Under the pieces are notes generated by a model. It was not told where the DNA came from and ran no database searches. It saw only the letters and a program-made list of their open reading frames with translations. The position numbers and the translations under genes were made by a program. A stretch of 33,566 bases of DNA from a virus. Of the stretch, positions 1 to 6,823 are shown in pieces (within the stretch, counting starts at the first letter, position 1; each line of letters begins with the position of its first letter). Location of the stretch: positions 1 through 33,566 of IMG/VR virus record IMGVR_UViG_3300028840_008200; one strand, given 5' to 3'.

Positions 1-3
1 ACC

Positions 4-1191
4 ATGGCAAAACCGTTTGACCCACGGAAGGTCCTCAAGCACATTGCCAATCCTCTGCTGCAAGAGTTCTTCACGCGGCGTGGAGAACTGCTGGATGTGC
101 CCTGGGACGAGTTGACCGAGTACAAGATCGAGCCTGTGTTCGAGGCGTGGCAGCAGCTGGACGAGGCGAAGCAACTCGAGGTGCAGGTTCTGCTGCGCGA
201 CATCCACGAACTGGCTGACCATCGCGGTGTGGCGGCGCTGGTGGAACTGGTCCGGCAGCGGTGCCCCGACCGCGCCGCCGAGTTCGAGGCCCAGGGCGGC
301 GAAGCGGACAAGGCGATGTGGGCCTACCTGAACGTCCCGGAGGTCTTCGAGGACGCGGCCATGTTCGCCCGCGCGGACGCCCTGGCGGCCGGGCGCTACT
401 GGGAGAAGCGCAACGGCCTGCCCAAGGGCAAGCTCACCGTCGACGAGGCCCTCACGAACCGGCTGGCCAAAGCCCTGACCGACTATTACGGGCCGCTGCA
501 GATGCGCGGGCGGTTCTGCAAGGTCGTTCATTACCCCCGCAGCGGCGGCGCGGAGTACTTCTTCGCCTACCTGGACGACTACCCGGGCAAGCACGTGGTC
601 TTCGACGACAACGGTCAGCCGACGCTGCAGTCCGGCCGGTACGCCTTCGAAAACGTCTTCGTCTACAACAGCAGCGAGGGGGCGATGGAGTCCTACGCAC
701 CGGGTGGCAAGAAGGTCCGCGAGCCCTTGGAGGCCGCGTTCTGCGACGCGGTGCTGGGCATCGAGGTCGATCCGGCCGACCCGCTGCGCGCGTCGTACAA
801 ACTCGATCACCTGCTGCGGACGGACTACCCGCTGACAACCGACCCCAGAGACAGGATTGAAGAGGCCCGCATCACATCGATGCGTCTGGCGCCGCATGGC
901 AGCAACGGCTCGGTGGAAATCAAAGCCGACATCAAGGGGCCGCCCAGCGACATATACCGCAAGATCGAACGATGGCTGAGCGGCAAGCACCTGCCCCGCG
1001 AAAGCACCGGCGTGCTGAAGGTGACTTTCCGCCTCAAGTTCCATCACGACGGGCCGGGCCGCGCGCCGACGATGACGTTCACCGTCGGGGTGCCCAGTTC
1101 CTGTGACCTGAAGAGCTTGCCCGACGACAAGCGGGAGATCGGCGAGCGGTGCCTGAAGCTCTGGGAGGTGACCGGTGATGGCGAGGAATGA
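4..1191 (+). CDS. Conserved hypothetical protein, left-end gene
   Basis: I do not recognise a family for this 395-residue protein. It begins with ATG at the left edge, so upstream signals are not visible. The composition is that of a soluble protein: no signal peptide or membrane segment, a helical charged N-terminal third (about residues 1-110), and a mixed middle rich in aromatic residues. The C-terminal part (about 285-390) alternates hydrophobic and charged residues like a beta-rich domain. GC-rich third positions support real coding. Its last codons overlap the start of the next gene, so the two are probably translationally coupled and work together. The pair ends at a strong terminator. 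Function unknown. Confidence 0.8.
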   Translation: MAKPFDPRKVLKHIANPLLQEFFTRRGELLDVPWDELTEYKIEPVFEAWQQLDEAKQLEVQVLLRDIHELADHRGVAALVELVRQRCPDRAAEFEAQGGEADKAMWAYLNVPEVFEDAAMFARADALAAGRYWEKRNGLPKGKLTVDEALTNRLAKALTDYYGPLQMRGRFCKVVHYPRSGGAEYFFAYLDDYPGKHVVFDDNGQPTLQSGRYAFENVFVYNSSEGAMESYAPGGKKVREPLEAAFCDAVLGIEVDPADPLRASYKLDHLLRTDYPLTTDPRDRIEEARITSMRLAPHGSNGSVEIKADIKGPPSDIYRKIERWLSGKHLPRESTGVLKVTFRLKFHHDGPGRAPTMTFTVGVPSSCDLKSLPDDKREIGERCLKLWEVTGDGEE

Positions 1192-2140
1192 CCTTCTGCG
1201 TATGCTGCTCGCTGCGGCCGACGACGTCGACCGCAGCTTCGACCGCGCCGCTGCAGCAACCTGGCCTCCAGGATCGCTGGACGAACTTCAACGGCTGGGC
1301 ATTCTGCGCCGCTCTGCCGGCGGGATGTACGCCACGTGCCCGAACTGCGACGAGGGGCATGTCGAGCCGGTGACGGTGGTTGATGGGCGCTTCTACATCT
1401 CCTGCCCCGAGGCCATGCTCGTGGAAGTCGAGCCGGAGATGTGCGAGCGATGGGAGATCGACCCGGCTGGCCTGGCCACAGCAGTCGCCGATCTGCTGGG
1501 GCTCAAGGGCAAACCCAAGCAGGTCGTGGCCGACCGCTTTTGGAGGCTGGGGCGGACACCGTGGCCGCCCGGCCCTGAAAAGAGCCGTCCGGTAGTCTTC
1601 ATCTGCGGTTTGGGGAGCCCTGACGCCTCCGAGCTGGTCGGGCGCGTACCGATGGACGGCCGGACAATCGTGCTGGTGCCGAATCAGGTCCCCGACGAAC
1701 ATGCCTGGCCCGGCAAGAGGCCACCGGTGATTGCGCTGTCGGACGTGTTGTCGTGGGCCGACTCGATCTGCCTCGACGCTGAGACCGTTATGGACCTGGT
1801 GCAGGCGGCGGATGACACCCCCTACATGGCCGGTGGCCTGGAAATCACGGACAGCGACCTACAGATGATGATCCGCCGGCACGTCAAAGCGGACAAGAAG
1901 ACGGAACTGTCCGATGAGGCCATGTTGCAGGCTCTCAAGATGCACGGCGGGAACGCCTCCGCTGCAGCCAAATGGCTGAACGAGCAGGGCTGTAAGGTCC
2001 ACCGTTCAACAGTTTGGCGGCGACTGAACAGGCTTCGGGAAGCCTATGACGTGGACAGAACTGACGACTCACCCTCTGTCGCACGGACTGTTGCGTCGCA
2101 ACGCCGCGACAGGCAGAAGAAATTCCTCGAAAGACGTTAG
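1178..2140 (+). CDS. Unknown protein with zinc-knuckle-like motif and C-terminal HTH, putative regulator
   Basis: The protein has 320 residues from ATG 1178; a GTG three bases upstream is an alternative start. A GGAGG at 1164-1168 lies at suitable distance from either. Near residue 50 there is CPNC and about 20 residues later a further Cys in ISCPE, which may be part of a metal site. The middle part contains hydrophobic strands of Rossmann-like character. Around residues 245-290 the segment DEAMLQALKMHGGNASAAA followed by STVWRRLNRL reads as a Fis-like or HTH_8-like helix-turn-helix. The C-terminus is basic. It overlaps the preceding unknown gene and is followed by an intrinsic terminator. 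A DNA-binding role is inferred from the HTH; the target is unknown. Confidence 0.75.
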   Translation: MARNDLLRMLLAAADDVDRSFDRAAAATWPPGSLDELQRLGILRRSAGGMYATCPNCDEGHVEPVTVVDGRFYISCPEAMLVEVEPEMCERWEIDPAGLATAVADLLGLKGKPKQVVADRFWRLGRTPWPPGPEKSRPVVFICGLGSPDASELVGRVPMDGRTIVLVPNQVPDEHAWPGKRPPVIALSDVLSWADSICLDAETVMDLVQAADDTPYMAGGLEITDSDLQMMIRRHVKADKKTELSDEAMLQALKMHGGNASAAAKWLNEQGCKVHRSTVWRRLNRLREAYDVDRTDDSPSVARTVASQRRDRQKKFLERR

Positions 2141-2171
2141 TCCCACCACATCAACAACTTGGGCGACGCAC

Positions 2172-2198
2172 AAGCGGGCTTTCGGCCCGCTTCTTTTT
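2172..2198 (+). terminator. Intrinsic terminator after the first two genes
   Basis: A perfect 8-bp stem (AAGCGGGC at 2172-2179 and GCCCGCTT at 2185-2192) with a 5-base loop is followed by CTTTTT. It lies 31 bases after the stop codon of the second gene. This is a classic rho-independent terminator and isolates the left-end pair from the sigma-like gene downstream. The rest of the gap to 2362 shows no convincing promoter box. Confidence 0.9.
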
Positions 2199-2362
2199 GC
2201 GCCAACCGCGACACCACCGGCTTCGGTCGAGGCCGGCCAGCTCAGTACTGGGCCAGTCACGACCGCACCTGTGGAACCTCGCGGCATGTCGTCGCGGCAC
2301 AGACTTTCGACCGTGCGGCTGCTGACTGACTCCAGGAGCCAGTGGACCGGCCTTGAGGAACC

Positions 2363-2944
2363 ATGGCCGAGAGCCACGATATCGTTTCCCACCCGTTCAC
2401 CGTCTATTTCATCCGTACCAAGGCCCGTGATTTATGCGAGCGGTCTGACTTTTCCTGGTCGGACTTCGAGGATCTCCAGCAGGACATGCGGGTGTACCTG
2501 CTGGAGAAGGCACATTTGTTCGATCCCGATCGGGGCAGCCTCGAGGCCTTCGTAAACAAGGCCGTCTGCACCTGGGTGGCGATCCATCTCCGCTACCGCG
2601 ACCGCCAGAAGCGGCGTGATTCGTACAAGGCGGTGTCGCTGGAACGCACCCGCGTCGAGTGCGACGGGGAGATCACTTCGCTGGGTCTTGTCTTGCTTGA
2701 GGAAGACGGCCGTCGTCTTGAGCGGAACTTCTGCCTTTCCGATCTCGAGCGCTTCGAACTGCGCGAGGCCGTCGACCACGCGATGGGCAACCTGGACCCC
2801 AAAGACCGGGAGATCCTGACCCACGTGGCCGCCCGCGGCGTGGCCAGCGCGTCCAGGGCCTTCGGCGTTTCGCGTCGTCAGATCGACAACGCCGTCGCCC
2901 GTGCCCGCGCCCACTTCGAAAAAGCCGGCCTCGGTGCCGACTGA
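2363..2944 (+). CDS. Sigma-70-family-like sigma factor
   Basis: This 193-residue protein has the two-domain plan of a small sigma factor. Residues about 15-90 (DFEDLQQDMRVYLLEKA, FDPDRGSLEAFV, then a basic WVAIHLRYRDRQKRR stretch) look like region 2. Residues about 140-190 (LDPKDREILTHVA, FGVSRRQIDNAVARARA) look like region 4 with its helix-turn-helix. A GAGG precedes the ATG at short distance. It is a single-gene unit after a terminator. A perfect copy of a 22-bp repeat begins 18 bases after its stop, ahead of the recombination genes, and the second copy precedes the head genes. A role in switching phage transcription is inferred; a non-sigma HTH protein is the alternative. Confidence 0.72.
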   Translation: MAESHDIVSHPFTVYFIRTKARDLCERSDFSWSDFEDLQQDMRVYLLEKAHLFDPDRGSLEAFVNKAVCTWVAIHLRYRDRQKRRDSYKAVSLERTRVECDGEITSLGLVLLEEDGRRLERNFCLSDLERFELREAVDHAMGNLDPKDREILTHVAARGVASASRAFGVSRRQIDNAVARARAHFEKAGLGAD

Positions 2945-2961
2945 CCGGGCAACCCGTCCGC

Positions 2962-2983
2962 CCACGGCATAGGTAACCAGTAA
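2962..2983 (+). repeat. 22-bp direct repeat, copy 1 (candidate phage promoter or operator)
   Basis: This stretch starts CCACGGCATAGG and ends AACCAGTAA. It is identical over 22 bases to 18506-18527 and I found no third copy on either strand. It sits in the gap between the sigma-like gene and the exonuclease gene, 76 bases ahead of the latter's ATG. A GC-rich inverted repeat (GGCC, TTCGGG, GGCC) lies further downstream in the same gap. Placement ahead of a gene block suggests a shared control site. Confidence 0.7.
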
Positions 2984-3059
2984 GCACACAACGCAATCCT
3001 CCCCCGGAGGCCCAGGCACGGACGCCGGGCCTTCGGGGGCCGGGGCCGGACAGCAAGAC

Positions 3060-3881
3060 ATGAGAACAAGCATGGACCTGAACATTGACCTCAGCATCCT
3101 GGAAGTCGAACCCGCCGATCAGTATCACGCCCAGGCGGGCCGCTTCCTCAGCAGCCACCAGTTGCTGGACTTCATCAAATGCCCGTGGCTGCACCGCAAG
3201 AAGTCACTCGGCCTCATCGAGGATACGGATTCGCCGGCCTACCTGCTCGGACGTGCCGCCCACGTCCGCATCGTCGAAGGCCGGGATGTCTACGAGACCG
3301 CCTTCGCCCTCGGCGGCCCGATCAACCCCAAGACCGGCAAGCCCTACGGCTCTGCCACCAAGGCGTTTGCCGAGTGGGCGCAGGCCCAGGGCAGGCCGGT
3401 ACTCTCGCACGAACAGGTCGAACTCATCGAGCAGATGGCCTCCGGCGTGGCGCAGAACAGCGAGGCCGTCGATCTGCTGCTCTACGGCCGCAGCGAAGGG
3501 GTCGTGAGGGCTGACTACTGCGGCGCACCGTGCCAGGTCCGCATCGACTGGGTCCACCCGCATCGCGGCATCGTGGATTTCAAGACCTGCGACGACCTGA
3601 CGTGGTTCGAGTCCGACGCCCGCCGCTACGGCTACCACCGGCAGGTGGCCTTCTACAGGTCCGTGCTGGCCCAGGTGCTCGACGGCCTGCTGGCACCCGT
3701 CCACCTGGTCGCGGTCGAGAAGAAGGAGCCGTTCCGCTGCGGCGTCTGGCAGGTGAGCGAAGACACGCTGGCAATCGCCCAACGGGAGAACGAAGCGGCC
3801 ATCCGGCGGCTGTGCTACTGCCGGGAGAACGACCACTGGCCCACGGGCTACGAGGAGATCCGCATGCTGGACATCGCCTAG
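3060..3881 (+). CDS. PD-(D/E)XK phage exonuclease (RecE/DUF3799-like)
   Basis: The 273-residue protein carries the nuclease core of the PD-(D/E)XK superfamily. An Asp in RIDWV (about residue 163) is followed by VDFKT (172-176), giving the D...DxK signature. YHRQVAFYRSVL (from about 193) matches the Q/Y helix typical of RecE- and RecB-like exonucleases. An early SSHQLLDFIKCPWLHR segment matches the N-terminal recognition region of the DUF3799/Cas4-like group. Such enzymes resect double-stranded DNA ends for single-strand annealing recombination. The neighbours (Sak4-like ATPase, DUF669 protein, RusA) support this. A second in-frame ATG twelve bases in (residue 5) is a possible start. Confidence 0.82.
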   Translation: MRTSMDLNIDLSILEVEPADQYHAQAGRFLSSHQLLDFIKCPWLHRKKSLGLIEDTDSPAYLLGRAAHVRIVEGRDVYETAFALGGPINPKTGKPYGSATKAFAEWAQAQGRPVLSHEQVELIEQMASGVAQNSEAVDLLLYGRSEGVVRADYCGAPCQVRIDWVHPHRGIVDFKTCDDLTWFESDARRYGYHRQVAFYRSVLAQVLDGLLAPVHLVAVEKKEPFRCGVWQVSEDTLAIAQRENEAAIRRLCYCRENDHWPTGYEEIRMLDIA

Positions 3882-3888
3882 ACATCTC

Positions 3889-3943
3889 GCGCCCGGGCGG
3901 CTTGTGGCGAGTCCATCAAACGCGACGGCCACCCCTCGGGCGC
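3889..3943 (+). ncRNA. Stable stem in the gap before the tRNA-like element
   Basis: GCGCCCG at 3889-3895 pairs perfectly with CGGGCGC at 3937-3943. Inside it GTGGC (3904-3908) pairs with GCCAC (3928-3932). It abuts the tRNA-like fold at 3949. It has no U tract, so it is not a standard terminator. It may be part of one longer structured transcript or an mRNA-processing signal. High GC makes some chance pairing likely. Confidence 0.3.
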
Positions 3944-3948
3944 ACTAC

Positions 3949-4011
3949 GGCAGGGCCGGGCTTGCGGGGCCCATGCGCCCCGGAACGTGGGTTCGACTCC
4001 CACCCCTGCCA
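3949..4011 (+). tRNA. tRNA-like element lacking a D arm (degenerate tRNA or tRNA mimic)
   Basis: A 7-bp acceptor stem GGCAGGG (3949-3955) pairs with CCCTGCC (4004-4010), followed by discriminator A4011. A perfect T arm has stem GTGGG/CCCAC and the consensus loop TTCGACT (3992-3998). Between them are only 31 bases. They fold as an anticodon-like stem CGGGG (3965-3969) with CCCCG (3978-3982) around a loop containing CAT, plus a 9-base linker in place of the D arm. The usual U33 before the anticodon is missing and CCA is not encoded. The 3' half is too canonical to dismiss, but a functional tRNA is doubtful. It could be a tRNA remnant, a tRNA mimic or a recombination target. Confidence 0.45.
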
Positions 4012-4053
4012 GTTGCAGCAGGAACACGGACACCCAGCGATAGAGGACAACCC

Positions 4054-4842
4054 ATGACACTGATGAAACAGATTCGAAGCGGACCCCGCCACTCACCCCC
4101 CAGGCTCCTTGTTTACGGCGTCGAGGGCGTCGGCAAGTCCACCACCGCCGCCCAGGCCCCCAAGCCTATCTTCATCCCCACCGAGGATGGGTTGGACCAG
4201 ATCGACTGCGACTCCTTTCCCCTGGCCCGAAAGTTCGAGGAGGTGATGTCGGCCATCTCGGCGCTGTACGGCGAGGATCACGAGTTCCAGACCGTCGTGA
4301 TCGACAGCCTGGACTGGCTGGAGCGGCTGATCTGGGACGAGGTCTGCCGGGAATACGGCGTCAAGAGCATCGAGAAGGCCGACGGCGGCTACGCCAAAGG
4401 CTACACCCACGCCCTGACGCAGTGGCGGCAGGTCTTGGACGGCCTGGACGCCCTTCGCAACCAGCGCGGCATGGCCGTCATCCTGCTGGCCCACTCCAAG
4501 GTCGAGAAGTTCGAGGACCCCGAATCAACGGCCTACGACCGCTATTCGCCCCGCCTGCACAAGCACGCCGCCGCTCTGATCACTGAATGGTGCGATGGGG
4601 TGTTGTTCGCCACGCGGAAGTTCCGCACCGAAAGCGAGGAGTCCGGTTTCAACCGCACGCGCTCCATCGCCGTGGCGCTGGGGGCCGACGGCGGGGAGCG
4701 TATCCTCCGGACTGTTGGGGGACCGTCGTGCATCGCCAAGAACCGCTACTCCCTGCCGTCCGAGCTGCCCCTGTCGTGGCAGGCCCTCGTGTCGGCGATG
4801 ACCCAAACGAACAACCAGACCAAGGAGAACGCCAATGGCTAA
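4054..4842 (+). CDS. RecA-fold ATP-binding protein (AAA_24 / Sak4-like recombinase)
   Basis: From ATG 4054, preceded by AGAGGA, this is a 262-residue protein. An in-frame start at 3904 would translate the tRNA-like region and is rejected. The Walker A motif GVEGVGKST is at residues 22-30. VVIDSLDWLE, about 70 residues later, is a Walker B-like strand, and VILLAHSKVEKFED resembles the RecA sensor region. This is the phage AAA_24 group, which includes Sak4-like single-strand-annealing proteins. Its gene overlaps the DUF669 gene and follows the exonuclease, a common phage recombination set. Role (homologous annealing, ATP-dependent) is from family knowledge. Confidence 0.8.
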   Translation: MTLMKQIRSGPRHSPPRLLVYGVEGVGKSTTAAQAPKPIFIPTEDGLDQIDCDSFPLARKFEEVMSAISALYGEDHEFQTVVIDSLDWLERLIWDEVCREYGVKSIEKADGGYAKGYTHALTQWRQVLDGLDALRNQRGMAVILLAHSKVEKFEDPESTAYDRYSPRLHKHAAALITEWCDGVLFATRKFRTESEESGFNRTRSIAVALGADGGERILRTVGGPSCIAKNRYSLPSELPLSWQALVSAMTQTNNQTKENANG

Positions 4843-5293
4843 CCTGAACGGATTCAACGCGACCGAAGTCGAACCGACCACCAGCTTCGATCCGCTGCCG
4901 GCGGGCAAATACCTCGCCGCCATCACCGAAAGCGAGATGAAGCCCACCAAGAGCGGGTCGGGCAGCTACCTCCAGTTGAGCTTCACCATCCTGGAGGGCG
5001 AGTACGCCAACCGCGTGCTGTGGGCGCGGCTGAACCTCAACAACCCCAACGCCACGGCCGTCAAGATCGCCCGGGGCGAACTGTCGGCGATCTGCCGTGC
5101 GGTCGGGGTGCTGCAGCCCCGCGACAGCGTGGACCTGCACAACCTGCCGCTGGTGATCACCGTCAAGGTAAAGAAGCGCCAGGACACCGGCGAGCTGGCC
5201 AACGAGATCAAGGGCTACGCCCGTAAGGACGCGGCCAATGGCCAGCAGCCCCAATCGCCCGTCAGCGATAGCACCCCGCCCTGGAAACGCTAA
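4835..5293 (+). CDS. DUF669 family phage protein (likely ssDNA-binding partner)
   Basis: The protein is 152 residues. The early LPAGKYLAAITESEMKPTKS followed by LQLSFTILEGEYANRVLW is the hallmark of DUF669 proteins. These have an OB-like beta-rich N-terminus and sit beside phage recombination ATPases. The C-terminal tail is polar, rich in Gln/Ser/Pro, and ends PPWKR, reminiscent of the flexible tails of single-strand-binding proteins, though not acidic. It overlaps the ATPase gene by 8 bases. A single-strand DNA-binding role with the recombinase is inferred. Confidence 0.8.
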   Translation: MANLNGFNATEVEPTTSFDPLPAGKYLAAITESEMKPTKSGSGSYLQLSFTILEGEYANRVLWARLNLNNPNATAVKIARGELSAICRAVGVLQPRDSVDLHNLPLVITVKVKKRQDTGELANEIKGYARKDAANGQQPQSPVSDSTPPWKR

Positions 5294-5309
5294 CCCACAG
5301 GAGAACGAC

Positions 5310-5552
5310 ATGACCCACAACCTTTTGATCCTGACAGTCGCCGGCGTCTGGATGATCGGCGCCCTCGCCGGATACCTACTCGCCCGCCGGGCCAATCGCG
5401 CCATGGGTTGCCCCTGGACCCGCAACGACCGGCTTTTTGCCCTGGTGTTTTCGGCGATGTGCGGGCCGCTGATGCCGGTCTTCGTCATCGTGATGCTGCT
5501 GACCTACAAGCTGCTGTCCTCCAAGTGGGGCAACCGGGAAGCCAGGTGGTAA
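5310..5552 (+). CDS. Small two-segment membrane protein
   Basis: An ATG at 5310 follows an AGGAGA site and gives 80 residues. Residues 4-24 (LLILTVAGVWMIGALAGYLL) form one membrane segment, then a basic loop (ARRANRAMGCPWTRND), then a second segment at about 42-68. The reading frame stays open upstream to 5238 but lacks a better start. No family is recognised. It lies between recombination genes in one operon, so it may be a small phage membrane protein of early function, possibly host-takeover or exclusion. Confidence 0.65.
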   Translation: MTHNLLILTVAGVWMIGALAGYLLARRANRAMGCPWTRNDRLFALVFSAMCGPLMPVFVIVMLLTYKLLSSKWGNREARW

Positions 5553-5556
5553 GCAC

Positions 5557-5955
5557 GTGCTGACGCTACAACTTCCATATCCGCCCAGCATCAACCACTA
5601 CTGGCGACGGGTCGGGCAGCGCACGCTGCTCAGCCGGGAGGGCCGGACGTTCCGCAAGAACGTCTGCGCCCTCCTGGGCGGCGGCGGGCCCCGCAAGCCG
5701 CCATCCGGCGGGCGGATCGCACTGGCGATGGACGCCTTCCCGCCCGACCGTCGCCGTCGCGATCTGGACAACATCGCCAAGCCGGTGCTGGACGCGCTCC
5801 AGCACGGGGGCGTCTACGCCGACGACAGCCAGATCGACCTGCTGCTGACGCGGAGGCGAGACGTGGCCGCCGGGGGCCGGCTTGAAGTCTGGATTGATGA
5901 ACTGCCCCTGCAGCGTTGCCCCCTCTGCGGCGGGCGACTTGAGGAGAACAACTGA
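5557..5955 (+). CDS. rusA: RusA-family Holliday junction resolvase
   Basis: The 132-residue protein begins LTLQLPYPPSINHYWR, the typical RusA N-terminus. It carries the catalytic Asp cluster FPPDRRRRDLDNIAKPVLDAL followed by GVYADDSQI. These are the D...DxDN...DD residues that bind metal in RusA. The start is GTG 5557, four bases after the preceding stop. RusA enzymes cut four-way junctions made by recombination or replication. An oddity is the C-terminal tail CPLCGGRLEENN, half of a zinc ribbon, not part of the core fold. Confidence 0.9.
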   Translation: MLTLQLPYPPSINHYWRRVGQRTLLSREGRTFRKNVCALLGGGGPRKPPSGGRIALAMDAFPPDRRRRDLDNIAKPVLDALQHGGVYADDSQIDLLLTRRRDVAAGGRLEVWIDELPLQRCPLCGGRLEENN

Positions 5956-5957
5956 CC

Positions 5958-6587
5958 ATGGACGGTCTCAAACGCATCTACATCGCCGGGCCGATGACCG
6001 GCCTGCCAGAGCATAATTTCCCGGCCTTCCACGCGGCAGCCGAGCGGCTTCGCAATGCGAGATGGGACGTCGTGAATCCGGCGGACAACTTCGGTGGGCG
6101 GACCGACCTGCCGCGTTCGGCCTACCTGCGTGCTGACATCGTCGCGCTTCTTCAGTGCGACGCCATCGCATTGCTCCCCGGATGGGAGCTCTCCGCCGGC
6201 GCGGCGCTCGAGGCCGCCCTCGCCGCCGAAATCGGCCTGAGTTTCTTCGACGCGTCCTCCGGCACGCAGATGGAGGAGCCGCCCAGAACGTCCCTCTTCG
6301 TCGAACACGGCATGGCGTCCATCCTGGATACCGCCAAGCGGATCACCACCGGCCAGCGCCAGGAGGATTACGGCCATCCATCCGACGACTTCGGACGGGC
6401 ATCGCAAATGTGGACCGCGATCCTAGGCCATAAGCTGCGCGAGGGGGAGAAGGTGACGGCCGAGGATATCCCCCTGTGCATGATCGCCGTCAAGCTCGCC
6501 CGCCAGGCCCACCGCCACAAACGCGACAACCTGGTGGACATCGCCGGGTACGCCCGCACGGCCGCCATGATTGCGGGGGATGAGTAA
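5958..6587 (+). CDS. DUF4406-DUF6378 fusion (nucleoside deoxyribosyltransferase-like)
   Basis: The 209-residue protein has two parts. Residues 1-95 (RIYIAGPMTGLPEHNFPAF, then CDAIALLPGWELSAGA) match DUF4406, related to nucleoside 2-deoxyribosyltransferases. Residues about 120-209 (ILDTAKRITTGQRQEDYGHP, AEDIPLCMIAVKLARQAHR, DNLVDIAGYA) match DUF6378, a helical domain common in phage nucleotide genes. Both domains occur separately in many phages. A role in nucleotide pool handling or base salvage is inferred. The start follows GGAGAAC by a few bases and the end overlaps the next ATG. Confidence 0.8.
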   Translation: MDGLKRIYIAGPMTGLPEHNFPAFHAAAERLRNARWDVVNPADNFGGRTDLPRSAYLRADIVALLQCDAIALLPGWELSAGAALEAALAAEIGLSFFDASSGTQMEEPPRTSLFVEHGMASILDTAKRITTGQRQEDYGHPSDDFGRASQMWTAILGHKLREGEKVTAEDIPLCMIAVKLARQAHRHKRDNLVDIAGYARTAAMIAGDE

Positions 6588-6823
6588 TGAACGACCTTGA
6601 TCTCGAAGTCATCGACGATACCGACGTCATGGAGTCCTGGCGGACCTTGGAGCGGACATGCCGCAAGTGCCAGTGGTGCAAACAGCATCGGGGCTGCAAG
6701 CACGGGCCGGACCCGTATCTCTTCTACTTCCACGACGAGATCGAGATGGTCTGGTTGTGCGATGAGTGCTACTCCATCCGCCAGAACGGCCTGCACCTGC
6801 CCGACGGGGAGGTGGCTGAATGA
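6587..6823 (+). CDS. Cys-rich zinc-finger-like mini-protein
   Basis: This 78-residue protein has CRKCQWCKQHRGCKHG near residue 25 and WLCDECYS near residue 57. The two Cys clusters could hold one or two zinc ions. It is acidic at both ends. Start and stop both overlap neighbouring genes by one and four bases, showing tight operon packing. No family recognised; it could be a zinc-binding adaptor for the helicase that follows. Confidence 0.7.
   Translation: MNDLDLEVIDDTDVMESWRTLERTCRKCQWCKQHRGCKHGPDPYLFYFHDEIEMVWLCDECYSIRQNGLHLPDGEVAE

Noticed and set aside
2046-2555. Plus-strand open frame over the terminator and sigma-like gene
   Set aside because: It spans a strong terminator, and its sequence is Ser/Arg/Thr-rich out-of-frame translation.
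4001-4011. tRNA 3' end as an att core
   Set aside because: No second copy of the tRNA 3' end was seen in the window and no integrase is present, so an att site cannot be supported.
3904-4053. Fifty-codon N-terminal extension of the Sak4-like ATPase
   Set aside because: It crosses the tRNA-like fold, lacks an SD, and the ATPase motif spacing fits the start at 4054.
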